The translations under genes were made by a program, and so were the position numbers. A stretch of 64,000 nucleotides of DNA from contig CBDDHW010000065.1 of NCBI GenBank assembly GCA_965228575.1, positions 1-64,000 of the forward strand. Reading direction: 5' to 3'. Source of the DNA: UBA11612 sp965228575 (GTDB lineage Bacteria > Pseudomonadota > Alphaproteobacteria > Rhodospirillales > Rhodospirillaceae). The notes under the pieces were generated by a model. The model was not told the origin of the DNA, did not search any database, and was given only the letters and a program-made list of their open reading frames with translations. This document shows, piece by piece, positions 1 to 8,492 of this stretch. Position 1 is the stretch's first letter; every line of letters starts with the position of its first letter.

Positions 1-984
1 ACCTGGAAGACTCAAACGGTGCGCGAAGCCTTGCGCGACGCAATGGCTGAGGAAATGCGCGCCGATCCCAGAGTGTTCTTGATGGGTGAAGAGGTTGGCG
101 AATATCAAGGCGCGTACAAAGTCAGCCAAGGATTGCTCGACGAATTCGGATCGAAACGCGTTATTGATACACCCATCACCGAACACGGGTTTACGGGCCT
201 CGGTGTCGGAGCGGCCTTTGCGGGCCTGAGGCCGATCGTTGAGTTCATGACGTTTAACTTTGCGATGCAGGCCATCGACCACATCATCAATTCGGCAGCT
301 AAAACGCTTTATATGTCCGGCGGACAGATGGGGAGCCCCATGGTTTTTCGCGGACCCAATGGCGCTGCGGCTAGAGTTGGTGCCCAGCACTCTCAATGTT
401 ACGCCAGTTGGTATGCGCACGTGCCAGGGCTGAAGGTTGTAGCGCCCTGGTCGGCGGCGGATGCGAAGGGTTTGCTCAAGGCGGCAATTCGCGATCCCAA
501 TCCCGTTGTCTTTTTGGAAAATGAAATCCTTTACGGCCAAAGCTTCCCGGTTCCTGACGCTGCGGATTTCGTTTTGCCGCTCGGTAAAGCGAAAATCGAA
601 CGGGAAGGCAGTGATGTAACGATTGTCGCGTTCTCGATCATGGTTGGCAAAGCATTAGAGGCCGCCGAAAAACTTTCTGAGGACGGAATTGACGCTGAAG
701 TAATTAACCTGCGTTCCATCCGCCCACTCGATACAGAAACGATTATTGAGTCATTGAAAAAAACCAACCGCTGTGTGACCTGCGAGGAAGGTTGGGCGTT
801 CTCGGGTATTGGGTCTGAAATCGCCGCGACCTTGATGGAGGAGGCGTTCGACTATCTGGATGCGCCTGTTACCAGAGTAGCCGGTAAGGACGTACCCATG
901 CCTTATGCCGCGAATCTCGAGCAATTGGCGCTCCCGCAAGTTGAAGACATTGTCGATGCGGCGAAAGCCGCGTGCTACCGCTAA
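1..984 (+). CDS. pdhB: Pyruvate dehydrogenase E1 component, beta subunit (5'-partial)
   Basis: This is the thiamine-diphosphate-dependent E1 beta chain, which with E1 alpha decarboxylates pyruvate and acetylates the lipoyl arm of E2 in the cytoplasmic pyruvate dehydrogenase complex. The reading frame is open from base 1 (TWKTQTVREALRDAMAEEM), so the gene starts upstream of the window; the GTG at 19 is only the first internal start-like codon. The transketolase pyrimidine-binding region (GEEVGEYQGAYKVSQGL, then ITEHGFTGLGVGAAFAGLRP) is followed by the transketolase C-terminal region. The 327 codons seen equal a whole core E1 beta. Alphaproteobacterial versions often carry an N-terminal lipoyl domain, which would lie outside this window. 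The stop is 9 bp before pdhC, so the two genes are very probably one operon. The identification is secure. Confidence 0.96.
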   Translation, partial: TWKTQTVREALRDAMAEEMRADPRVFLMGEEVGEYQGAYKVSQGLLDEFGSKRVIDTPITEHGFTGLGVGAAFAGLRPIVEFMTFNFAMQAIDHIINSAAKTLYMSGGQMGSPMVFRGPNGAAARVGAQHSQCYASWYAHVPGLKVVAPWSAADAKGLLKAAIRDPNPVVFLENEILYGQSFPVPDAADFVLPLGKAKIEREGSDVTIVAFSIMVGKALEAAEKLSEDGIDAEVINLRSIRPLDTETIIESLKKTNRCVTCEEGWAFSGIGSEIAATLMEEAFDYLDAPVTRVAGKDVPMPYAANLEQLALPQVEDIVDAAKAACYR

Positions 985-993
985 GGAAAAGCG

Positions 994-2304
994 ATGCCCA
1001 TAGAAATTCTCATGCCCGCGCTCTCGCCGACTATGACGGAAGGCAAGCTTGCCAAGTGGCTTAAGAAAGAAGGTGAGTCCATCAGTACAGGTGATCTCAT
1101 CGCGGAAATCGAAACGGACAAAGCCACCATGGAGATGGAGGCGGTGGACGAGGGGACGCTCGGCAAGATCCTTGTTGATGAAGGAACCGAGGGCGTCGCC
1201 GTGAATAAGCCGATTGGCATCTTGCTTGAGGAAGGCGAAAGCGAAGCAGACATGGAGGGCATGAAATCTTCCTCTGCGGAAAAGAAAAACGCATCGCCTG
1301 AAAAGGAAGAAAAACCTAAAAAAGAGCAAGAGCAGCCCAAGGCGAAAGCGGAAGCAAAAGTTGAAACGCCAAAAACTAAGGACTCTGAAAAGAAGACATC
1401 GGCAAAACCAACCGGTGACCGTATTTTCGCGAGCCCGCTAGCGAAACGCATTGCCGAGGATGCTGGAATTGACCTCGCAAGTCTTAATGGGAGTGGTCCT
1501 AACCAACGCATTGTAAAAGCGGACGTCGAACAAGCGATTGCAGATGGTGGAGCACGGAGAAAACCGCAATCAGCGTCGAAGGATGCACAGCCATCTGACT
1601 CTGCATCAGACGAGTATGGCCAGCCCTACACCGAAGTCCCCAATAGCGGTATGCGCAAAACCATTGCGCGTAGGCTGGTGGAAGCCAAGAGCACTATTCC
1701 GCATTTCTATCTGACAATTGATTGTCGGATTGATGATCTCTTGCAGCTGCGCAAGCGTATCAATGGAAATGATGATGGGCTCAAGGTTTCCGTCAATGAC
1801 TTCATCATCAAGGCGTGTGCGCTTGCGCTTCGTAAAATTCCGCAAGCCAACGCAACCTGGACCGACGACGCCGTACGTTTATACGACAACGTTGATATCT
1901 CGGTTGCGGTCTCCACACCCGAGGGCCTCATTACGCCAATCGTGCGCAAGGCAGATGAAAAAACCTTGAGTGCGATTTCCGCGGAGGTGAAAGACCTTGC
2001 CGGACGCGCTCGGGATAAAAAATTAAAGCCGGAGGAATTCCAGGGAGGCGGGTTCTCCATATCAAATCTTGGAATGTTCGGTATTCGAGAGTTCTCTGCG
2101 GTTATTAATCCGCCGCAGGTTTGTATTTTGGCCGTAGGAAAAGGAGAGCAGCGCGCGATTGTTGTCGACGGTGAAATGGTTGTCGCAAACATGATGACCT
2201 GCACCCTGTCTTGTGATCACCGGGTGGTTGATGGCGCGGTTGGAGCGGAGTTCTTGCAGGCGTTCCAGGCGTATGTGGAAAACCCCTTGCGGATGTTGGT
2301 GTAA
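994..2304 (+). CDS. pdhC: Dihydrolipoamide acetyltransferase, E2 of pyruvate dehydrogenase
   Basis: E2 core enzyme that transfers the acetyl group from its lipoyl arm to CoA. Three regions are visible in 436 residues. The lipoyl domain (about 1-80) has the lipoyl-lysine motif ETDKATMEME. A Lys/Glu/Ala-rich linker (about 85-140) follows. The peripheral-subunit-binding domain (about 145-185, FASPLAKRIAEDAGIDLASL) leads to the catalytic acyltransferase domain (about 210-436), which contains the active-site motif DHRVVDG near the C terminus. There is a single lipoyl domain, as is usual in alphaproteobacteria. The gene lies between pdhB (9 bp gap) and lpd (3 bp gap), so co-transcription and translational coupling are likely. 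Confidence 0.97.
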   Translation: MPIEILMPALSPTMTEGKLAKWLKKEGESISTGDLIAEIETDKATMEMEAVDEGTLGKILVDEGTEGVAVNKPIGILLEEGESEADMEGMKSSSAEKKNASPEKEEKPKKEQEQPKAKAEAKVETPKTKDSEKKTSAKPTGDRIFASPLAKRIAEDAGIDLASLNGSGPNQRIVKADVEQAIADGGARRKPQSASKDAQPSDSASDEYGQPYTEVPNSGMRKTIARRLVEAKSTIPHFYLTIDCRIDDLLQLRKRINGNDDGLKVSVNDFIIKACALALRKIPQANATWTDDAVRLYDNVDISVAVSTPEGLITPIVRKADEKTLSAISAEVKDLAGRARDKKLKPEEFQGGGFSISNLGMFGIREFSAVINPPQVCILAVGKGEQRAIVVDGEMVVANMMTCTLSCDHRVVDGAVGAEFLQAFQAYVENPLRMLV

Positions 2305-2307
2305 AAA

Positions 2308-3705
2308 ATGGCTGACACAAAGTTTGATTTAATTGTCGTCGGCGGCGGGCCTGGCGGATACACCGCCGCTATTCGGGCGTCTCAACTCGGTATGAAGACC
2401 GCAATCGTCGAGCGGGAAAATCTTGGCGGCATTTGCTTAAACTGGGGCTGTATTCCGACAAAAGCGCTGCTGCGAACGGCAGAGGTCTATCACCTTATGC
2501 AGCAGGCTAAAGACTTTGGCCTTAAAGCAGACAATGTTGGTTTTGATCTGGACGCAGTTGTAAAACGCTCGCGCGGTGTAGCAAGCCAGCTCAATGGCGG
2601 CGTCAAACACCTCATGAAAAAAAATAAGGTTACGGTGTTCGATGGTCACGCCAAGCTCGCGGGTAAGGGAAAGATCAATATCAGCGCAGGCGGAAAGACT
2701 GTCGCAGATTTAACTGCCAAGAACATAATTCTGGCGACAGGCGCACGTGCGCGCGAGCTTCCCGGATTAGAGGCAGACGGTGAACTGGTTTGGACCTATC
2801 GCCATGCGATGGTTCCTAAAGCGCTTCCCAAAACGCTTCTTGTCATCGGCTCTGGTGCGATCGGCATCGAGTTTGCGAGTTTCTTTCAAACTCTAGGGTC
2901 GAAAGTAACGGTCGTTGAAGTTTTAGATCGGGTCGTGCCGGTCGAGGATGCCGAGATTTCAGCGCTAGCGCAGAAACAGTTTGAAAAACAAGGCATGACG
3001 ATCAAAACAAAAGCCTCTGTGAAGAAGTTGAAAAAAGGCAAAAACAACGTCACCGCCACAATCGAGCAAAACGGCAAGACGGAAACGGCAACATTTGATC
3101 GTGTTATCTCCGCTGTGGGCATTGTCGGCAACGTCGAAGATATCGGCATTGAGAACACCAAAATTAAAGTTGAGAAAACCCATGTTGTTATTGGGCCGTA
3201 TTGTGAAACTGATGAGCCCGGGATTTACGCGATAGGCGATTTATGCGGCCCGCCGTGGCTCGCCCACAAGGCCGGCCATGAAGCCGTGATCTGCGTAGAA
3301 AAGATTGCCGGGCTCAATCCGCATCCACTTGATACCAGTGGCATTCCAGGTTGTACGTATTGCCATCCGCAAATCGCCAGTGTCGGTCTTACCGAACAGG
3401 CAGCTAAGGACAAGGGTTATAAAATTCGGGTGGGCCGTTTTCCCTTCATGGCTAACGGAAAAGCGATTGCTTTGGGAGATGCCAATGGCCTCGTCAAAAC
3501 CATCTTTAATGAGAAGACCGGGGAACTGCTTGGCGCCCACATGATCGGACCCGAGGTCACGGAAATGATTCAGGGATATGCCGTTGCCAAGACCCTTGAA
3601 ACAACCGAACAAGAGCTTATGCATACAGTCTTCCCGCATCCGACGCTTTCGGAGATGATGCATGAGTCCGTCCTCGATGCCTATGGACGGGCGATCAATT
3701 ACTAG
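2308..3705 (+). CDS. lpdA: Dihydrolipoyl dehydrogenase (E3)
   Basis: FAD-dependent E3 that reoxidises dihydrolipoamide with NAD+. At 465 residues it has normal family length. The FAD Rossmann motif GGGPGGYTAA is near residue 13, the redox-active disulfide is in GGICLNWGCIPTKALL, the NAD-binding motif is IGSGAIGIEF near residue 178, and the second FAD motif is YAIGDL. The C-terminal dimerisation domain carries the catalytic HPHPTLSE His-Glu pair. It starts 3 bp after the pdhC stop, so it belongs to the pdh operon. E3 may also serve 2-oxoglutarate dehydrogenase and glycine cleavage unless another lpd exists elsewhere. Confidence 0.97.
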   Translation: MADTKFDLIVVGGGPGGYTAAIRASQLGMKTAIVERENLGGICLNWGCIPTKALLRTAEVYHLMQQAKDFGLKADNVGFDLDAVVKRSRGVASQLNGGVKHLMKKNKVTVFDGHAKLAGKGKINISAGGKTVADLTAKNIILATGARARELPGLEADGELVWTYRHAMVPKALPKTLLVIGSGAIGIEFASFFQTLGSKVTVVEVLDRVVPVEDAEISALAQKQFEKQGMTIKTKASVKKLKKGKNNVTATIEQNGKTETATFDRVISAVGIVGNVEDIGIENTKIKVEKTHVVIGPYCETDEPGIYAIGDLCGPPWLAHKAGHEAVICVEKIAGLNPHPLDTSGIPGCTYCHPQIASVGLTEQAAKDKGYKIRVGRFPFMANGKAIALGDANGLVKTIFNEKTGELLGAHMIGPEVTEMIQGYAVAKTLETTEQELMHTVFPHPTLSEMMHESVLDAYGRAINY

Positions 3706-3723
3706 AGCGCGCAAGGCGAACTC

Positions 3724-4644
3724 ATGAGCAAAGTCGAACCCATTGTGAAGCCGGCGACCCGCAAACCCAAACCAGACTGGTTGCGCGTCAAAGCACCCAC
3801 ATCGCCGGAATACAATTCAACCCGCCGGCTCATGCGCGAATTAAACTTGCACACCGTATGTGAGGAAGCAGCGTGTCCCAACATCGGCGAGTGCTGGTCG
3901 CAAAAACATGCAACGATCATGATTTTAGGAGATATCTGCACGCGGGCTTGTGCTTTTTGCAATGTGAAAACCGGACGTCCCGACGCTCTCGATACAGAAG
4001 AACCAGCGCATGTTGGGGAAGCTGTGAAGAGTCTTGGACTGCGCCATGTCGTGCTCACATCCGTTGATCGCGATGATCTTGACGACGGCGGTGCGGCTCA
4101 TTGGGTCGAAGTGATCAACGCCGTGAGAGAGCGGACACCGGAAACCACGATCGAGGTTTTAACACCTGATTTTCGCAAGAAACTTGGATGTGTTGATTTG
4201 GTCGCGGCCGCCAAGCCCGATGTTTACAACCACAATCTTGAAACGGTGCCGCGGCTGTACCGCAAAATCCGTCCCAGCGCGCGGTATTACACCAGTTTAC
4301 GTCTCCTCGAGCGCGTCAAGGAAATCGATCCGTCCATGTTTACAAAATCTGGAATCATGGTGGGTCTTGGTGAAGAAAAAGAGGAAGTCTTGCAGGTGAT
4401 GGACGACCTTCGCGCGGCGGACGTCGATTTCATGACGATTGGTCAGTACCTCCAGCCAACCCCGCGCCATGCAACCGTCGAGCGGTTTGTTCCGCCAGAG
4501 GAATTTAAGGAATACGAGAGAATCGCCCGCGCCAAAGGCTTCCTTATGGTTTCTGCAAGCCCGCTTACACGGTCATCGTATCACGCCGATGCGGATTTTC
4601 AGCGCTTGCGCGACGCCCGGGCCAAGCATCTTGGAACTGCCTAA
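3724..4644 (+). CDS. lipA: Lipoyl synthase (radical SAM)
   Basis: LipA inserts two sulfurs into octanoyl-lysine on E2-type proteins to give the lipoyl cofactor needed by the adjacent pdhC product. Both iron-sulfur clusters are recognisable: the auxiliary-cluster cysteines in CEEAACPNIGECW (residues about 45-57) and the radical-SAM CxxxCxxC motif in CTRACAFC (about 72-79). The conserved C-terminal serine motif RSSYHAD is present. The 306-residue length is typical. The gene begins 18 bp after lpd, placing lipoate synthesis with the lipoyl-dependent enzymes. Confidence 0.97.
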   Translation: MSKVEPIVKPATRKPKPDWLRVKAPTSPEYNSTRRLMRELNLHTVCEEAACPNIGECWSQKHATIMILGDICTRACAFCNVKTGRPDALDTEEPAHVGEAVKSLGLRHVVLTSVDRDDLDDGGAAHWVEVINAVRERTPETTIEVLTPDFRKKLGCVDLVAAAKPDVYNHNLETVPRLYRKIRPSARYYTSLRLLERVKEIDPSMFTKSGIMVGLGEEKEEVLQVMDDLRAADVDFMTIGQYLQPTPRHATVERFVPPEEFKEYERIARAKGFLMVSASPLTRSSYHADADFQRLRDARAKHLGTA

Positions 4645-4652
4645 CGGCCCGA

Positions 4653-5096
4653 ATGCCTGTCCACCGCGAGACAAAGCTTTTTCCCTACACGCAAGAACAG
4701 GTTTTCGACCTCGTTGCGCATGTTGAGAAATACCCGGAATTCCTGCCCTGGTGCCTGGCGTGTAGGATCAACCGCCGAGAGTCACCTACATCTTTCATCG
4801 CCGACCTTGCCGTCGGATTTAAAATGGTTCGCGAAAAATTTACATCGCGCGTCACCGCAATACCGTACGAAAAAATTACCGTTGAATACCTCGACGGTCC
4901 GTTCGAATACCTCACCAATGAATGGACGTTTTCAACGATACCCGAAGGCACAAAAGTTGATTTTTATTTGTCCTTCGAGTTCCGCTCGAAAATTTTACAA
5001 AAATTGATTGGCGTTTTGTTCGAGGAAGCTGTGCGGCGCATGGTTGCGGCATTCGAGGCGCGTGCAGATGCCCTTTATGGTGCGGGCAAAAACTGA
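4653..5096 (+). CDS. COQ10/RatA-family START-domain protein
   Basis: A 147-residue single-domain polyketide-cyclase/START fold protein. The N-terminal family signature runs from the start (ETKLFPYTQEQVFDLVAHVE, then KYPEFLPWC). COQ10-like members bind ubiquinone or a polyisoprenoid lipid and help respiration; the E. coli homologue RatA (YfjG) was described as an inhibitor of ribosome subunit association. Nothing here separates these roles, although location after lipA in alphaproteobacteria usually goes with the COQ10-like annotation. It starts 8 bp after lipA and ends 1 bp before the convergent pncC gene. Confidence 0.88.
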   Translation: MPVHRETKLFPYTQEQVFDLVAHVEKYPEFLPWCLACRINRRESPTSFIADLAVGFKMVREKFTSRVTAIPYEKITVEYLDGPFEYLTNEWTFSTIPEGTKVDFYLSFEFRSKILQKLIGVLFEEAVRRMVAAFEARADALYGAGKN

Positions 5097-5097
5097 G

Positions 5098-5598
5098 TCA
5101 CGTTCCCGTTATTCGGCTCAGAAGTAATTCAAGCCCTGCGGCAACCGCGGCGCGCCGAATGTCGGTGCGGGAACCGGCAAATACATAACGCTTGACCACC
5201 GCATCCTCCCCGGTTTGCGCGACGGCCAAGTAGACGAGGCCAACCGGTTTGTCCTTTGATCCACCGCCGGGCCCTGCGATACCCGTCACGGAAATCGAAA
5301 ATGTGGCATCGGACTGTGCAAGCGCGCCCTCGGCCATCGCCGCTGCCACAATATCGCTGACAGCCCCATTTTGCGTAATCGCGTCGCGCGGCACACCGAG
5401 GAGCCGCGTTTTTGATTCATTGCTGTAAGTTATAAATCCGCACTCAAACACATCCGAAGACCCGGGGATGGCCGTTAAACATCCGCCGATGAGCCCGCCC
5501 GTGCACGATTCTGCAGTGGTTATTTTTACACTGCGCCCTGAGGCGGCAGAAAAAACATCCTTGGCGAGGTCCAGTAAATCTTTTGGGAGTTCGGTCAT
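5098..5598 (-). CDS. pncC: CinA C-terminal-domain protein, nicotinamide-nucleotide amidase
   Basis: A 166-residue stand-alone CinA C-terminal domain. Members deamidate nicotinamide mononucleotide in NAD recycling. Family motifs are clear: TTAESCTGGLIGGCLTAIPGSS near residue 28, GFITYSNESKTRLLGV, and SVTGIAGPGGGSKDKPVGLVYLAV. The N-terminal molybdopterin-binding-like domain of full CinA is absent, as in PncC proteins. The gene is convergent with the START protein and follows pgpA by 6 bp on the same strand, so pgpA-pncC is probably one transcription unit. Confidence 0.93.
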   Translation of the reverse strand: MTELPKDLLDLAKDVFSAASGRSVKITTAESCTGGLIGGCLTAIPGSSDVFECGFITYSNESKTRLLGVPRDAITQNGAVSDIVAAAMAEGALAQSDATFSISVTGIAGPGGGSKDKPVGLVYLAVAQTGEDAVVKRYVFAGSRTDIRRAAVAAGLELLLSRITGT

Positions 5599-5604
5599 AA
5601 ATTT

Positions 5605-6081
5605 CTAAGCAAGGTGCATCCAAGCGAATTGAAGTCCGAATAGCGACAATGCGGCATAAACACCTGCAAGTACATCGTCGAGCATAAGCCCGAGCGCTCC
5701 CTCTAGTTTTTGATCGGCCCAGCTCACTGGCCAGGGTTTATAGATGTCGAACATACGAAACAAAACGAAGGCTGACAGGTACCACGCGAGGTGAAGCGGG
5801 ACGACAGCAAGCGTAAGCCATTGACCGGCGACTTCGTCGAGCACAATCCATTGAGGATCTTTCTCTCCGTTTTCATCTTTCAAATGAATTCCGGCGAGGC
5901 CCCAACCCAGAAAAAATGTGAGTCCAGAGGCGGCGAGGAGAGCAAGGGGACCCCAGGCCCAGACGATAACGGCCGCAATGGGAATCGCTGCAGCAGATCC
6001 AAAAGTACCTGGCGCTCGTTTAACCAAGCCTGTCCCGAACCAACTCAGCAATGCAACTCTTATGAAGACGCCTTTACCCAT
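5605..6081 (-). CDS. pgpA: Phosphatidylglycerophosphatase A
   Basis: Inner-membrane phosphatase that converts phosphatidylglycerophosphate to phosphatidylglycerol. The 158-residue protein has the family opening with LLSWFGTGLVKRAPGTFGSA, several hydrophobic segments, the conserved acidic motif WIVLDEVAGQW, and the C-terminal FRMFDIYKPWP and GLMLDDVLAGVYA motifs. The ATG at 6081 is preferred over the in-frame TTG just upstream because the AGGG-like ribosome-binding site is spaced for it. It is the first gene of a minus-strand pair with pncC and faces the divergent M23 peptidase gene across about 420 bp. Confidence 0.92.
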   Translation of the reverse strand: MGKGVFIRVALLSWFGTGLVKRAPGTFGSAAAIPIAAVIVWAWGPLALLAASGLTFFLGWGLAGIHLKDENGEKDPQWIVLDEVAGQWLTLAVVPLHLAWYLSAFVLFRMFDIYKPWPVSWADQKLEGALGLMLDDVLAGVYAALSLFGLQFAWMHLA

Positions 6082-6084
6082 CAA

Positions 6085-6505
6085 CCCTACTCGGCAATTT
6101 ACCTACGCATATTCCTTCTAACGCATTGGAAAACATATACTTTTCCTACGCTTGTCGAACACTTATATAGGGACACACAAGAAATTTGCTCTCTATAATT
6201 GAAGGGTTCAGAAATATTGTCATATGGGCTCTCAGGTCGTTAAGACGGCTAAGGCCTTAATTTGCAATAATTACTTTTGTGCCAGCCTTTACTTTCCCTT
6301 TGAATTTGTCCCGTAAAATCGGCAGGATAGCTTAGGTCTGGTGCGCTCAGACGAAGATTATAGTGCGAACCAGCATTAGGGTATGCCTGCCCCGGAAGCG
6401 ATCTTCCCGCACCGGTGGATTGTGGATAAGTAGGTATGTTCAGTCCCTGAATAAGAATTGGTGGCTCAAGGGGACGGCCGGTCAGTATTTTTTTGAGGGG
6501 CACGC
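6085..6505. other. 421-bp intergenic region between divergent pgpA and the M23 peptidase gene
   Basis: No convincing gene is seen. The stretch is more A+T-rich than its neighbours and must hold promoters for both flanking genes. One weak inverted repeat is visible (GGAAG and CTTCC separated by CGAT near 6394-6407). The 3' end holds a good Shine-Dalgarno (GAGGGG, 6495-6500) for the GTG start at 6506. Short open frames here show no family resemblance. Confidence 0.5.
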
Positions 6506-7936
6506 GTGTTTTCGGGCAAGCAACACTCGAAGTTTGATCCACGTGATCGCGGGTTAAACCGTATTCAGAAAAATCTGCAAAGATTTTTTCCTGAGCGACA
6601 GCTTATTGTTCGGTCTGGCGAACGCATGCGCACGTTGCGTCTGTCGACCAACCGGCAGGCCATCCTCGTCGTGATATCCATGGTTCTTGGAACTTGGACT
6701 CTTTTCAGTTCAGGTCTTGCGATGAATCACAGTGAGCGCATCAGCGCGAAGAACGTCGAGATAAAAGATGCGCGCATGGGTTATGAGCAGTTGCTCGCAC
6801 AAGTCACAATTTACAAGGACCGTGTCGCCGACTTAACAGAAGAGCTGGAATCGAATTACGCGAAGTCTCTGGCGCTTGTTCAAAAAGAGGCTGAAGCCCT
6901 CAAAATTAAAGCCGCAGAGCTGGAGCAGTCTGGCTCAAAACGGCAAGTCGCCAAGAAACCTACGAGTAAGGCGAATACTGTGGACTCCCTTGATATCGCC
7001 CTCGGAGATGCGTCAACAGTTGAATTGCTAATTAGCAAAACGAAATTGGATCGCGGACATGCGGACGAGGAACGTCAAGCGTTGATGTCCGAGCTATCTG
7101 ATCTTGAAAACTCCATGGTCACGGTTGTTTCGCATCATCAGCGCACACCTTTCGTCGCGACTGATGGTTTAGAGTTACGTCAGGTCGTTCTGCAACGGGA
7201 TCTCGCGATGGCCGAGCGGGAAACGCTCGCGCAAAAAGTTAGCTCTTTGGAAAATCAGATCCGCGATATGGAAAGCAACCAGTTGTTGCTTTACCACCGT
7301 TTCTCTGAAGTGACCGAAACGAAAATATCAGGAATTGAAAACTCTCTAAGCGTTACAGGCTTGGATATCGATTTGCTTGTTCAACGCCAGAAATCGCGCG
7401 CGCAAGGCGGACCGTTTATTCCATTGGATACAGTGTCTGAAGAGTCTGGGCCGCTTCAAGAATCACTACATAAGTTGAATGCGAAGGTTGATCGCCTTCA
7501 AGATTTGGAGGGTTTGCTTTCCAAACTGCCTTTGGATGCGCCCCTCGAGAAATATGACTTCACCAGTGGCTTCGGCGTTCGAAAAGATCCGTTTACGGGG
7601 CGGTACGCCCAGCACTTGGGCATCGATCTTGCCGGGCCTTATAAAGCTGGGGTTTTAAGCCCTGGAGAGGGTGTTGTAACGCACGCAGGTCCAGACGGGA
7701 GCTATGGCCGGATGGTGGAGATCGACCACGGTATGGGTCTGATTTCCCGGTACGCCCACTTGCGAAATGTTAAGGTTAAAAAAGGCGATAAGGTGGTCCG
7801 GGGAACCTTGCTCGGCGTCCAAGGATGCACCGGTCGATGCCGTGGCGAACACGTTCACTACGAAGTTCTTTACAACGACAAACACATTAATCCGTACAAA
7901 TTTTTGAAAGCTGGAAACGATGTTTTCAAGGAGTAG
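6506..7936 (+). CDS. M23 (LytM) family metallopeptidase, membrane-anchored with coiled coil
   Basis: Probable periplasmic peptidoglycan DD-endopeptidase or regulator of cell shape. The 476-residue chain has a cytoplasmic basic N terminus, one transmembrane helix at about 50-72 (AILVVISMVLGTWTLFSSGL), a long helical coiled-coil region (about 80-300), and a C-terminal LytM domain (about 350-465). All zinc-ligand motifs of active enzymes are present: HLGIDLA, RYAHL and HVHYE. The GTG start is supported by GAGGGG five bases upstream. Its end overlaps the bactofilin start by 17 bp, a pairing known from Caulobacter and Helicobacter, where bactofilins localise M23 peptidases for cell-shape control. 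Confidence 0.92.
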   Translation: MFSGKQHSKFDPRDRGLNRIQKNLQRFFPERQLIVRSGERMRTLRLSTNRQAILVVISMVLGTWTLFSSGLAMNHSERISAKNVEIKDARMGYEQLLAQVTIYKDRVADLTEELESNYAKSLALVQKEAEALKIKAAELEQSGSKRQVAKKPTSKANTVDSLDIALGDASTVELLISKTKLDRGHADEERQALMSELSDLENSMVTVVSHHQRTPFVATDGLELRQVVLQRDLAMAERETLAQKVSSLENQIRDMESNQLLLYHRFSEVTETKISGIENSLSVTGLDIDLLVQRQKSRAQGGPFIPLDTVSEESGPLQESLHKLNAKVDRLQDLEGLLSKLPLDAPLEKYDFTSGFGVRKDPFTGRYAQHLGIDLAGPYKAGVLSPGEGVVTHAGPDGSYGRMVEIDHGMGLISRYAHLRNVKVKKGDKVVRGTLLGVQGCTGRCRGEHVHYEVLYNDKHINPYKFLKAGNDVFKE

Positions 7937-8432
7937 TAAGGTTCGCGCACAAACGCCAAGTGCGAAAACGGATGCTGCAACCGTAAAGGCTGTGCCGTCC
8001 ATTATTAGCTCGGACCTTGTGATGGATGGAGACTTGAACTCCAACGGTGAAGTGCAAGTTGACGGGACCGTAAACGGCGACATTAAGTGCAAAGCTCTTA
8101 TCGTTGGCGTCAATGGAGCGGTGACAGGCGAAGTTGCTGCACAGACCGTGCGCATGCATGGCACAATCAAAGGTATGATTCGTGCGAAAAGCGTGTTTTT
8201 AGCATCTACCGCACGGATGACTGGCGACGTTGAGCACGAAAGCTTGGCGATAGAACCGGGCGCTTTTCTCGAGGGGCATTGCAAGCGTATTAGTGAAATG
8301 GCGGCGGTTACCGAAGCGCCACGCCGCGTAGAATCGAATATTAATCCGCCGGTGAAACCAACCATGACGGTGAATACTCCGCCGCGGGTTGTTCCCAATA
8401 AGACCCCGAAAGCGGCAATTGCCGCCACCTGA
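7920..8432 (+). CDS. Bactofilin
   Basis: Bacterial cytoskeletal protein that polymerises without nucleotide. The 170-residue protein has the typical layout: a disordered N terminus (about 1-25), a right-handed beta-helix core (about 30-125) with Gly/Val repeats such as GDLNSNGEVQVDGTVNGDI, and a proline-rich disordered tail. The gene overlaps the upstream M23 peptidase gene by 17 bp in another frame, so expression is coupled. By analogy with Caulobacter BacA/B and Helicobacter CcmA it may scaffold that peptidase at the membrane; this is inference from context. Confidence 0.93.
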   Translation: MFSRSSKVRAQTPSAKTDAATVKAVPSIISSDLVMDGDLNSNGEVQVDGTVNGDIKCKALIVGVNGAVTGEVAAQTVRMHGTIKGMIRAKSVFLASTARMTGDVEHESLAIEPGAFLEGHCKRISEMAAVTEAPRRVESNINPPVKPTMTVNTPPRVVPNKTPKAAIAAT

Positions 8433-8492
8433 TCTACGGCGCGAATCTAAAATCTGGCTAACTAATTAGGTCTCGATCTTTCGGGACATTCT

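Noticed and set aside
751..1511. Long minus-strand open frames opposite pdhB and pdhC
   Set aside because: They mirror well-supported coding genes and show low-complexity or meaningless sequence, so they are shadows.
7655..8428. 257-codon minus-strand open frame opposite the M23/bactofilin genes
   Set aside because: It is antisense to two recognised families and has no motif of its own.
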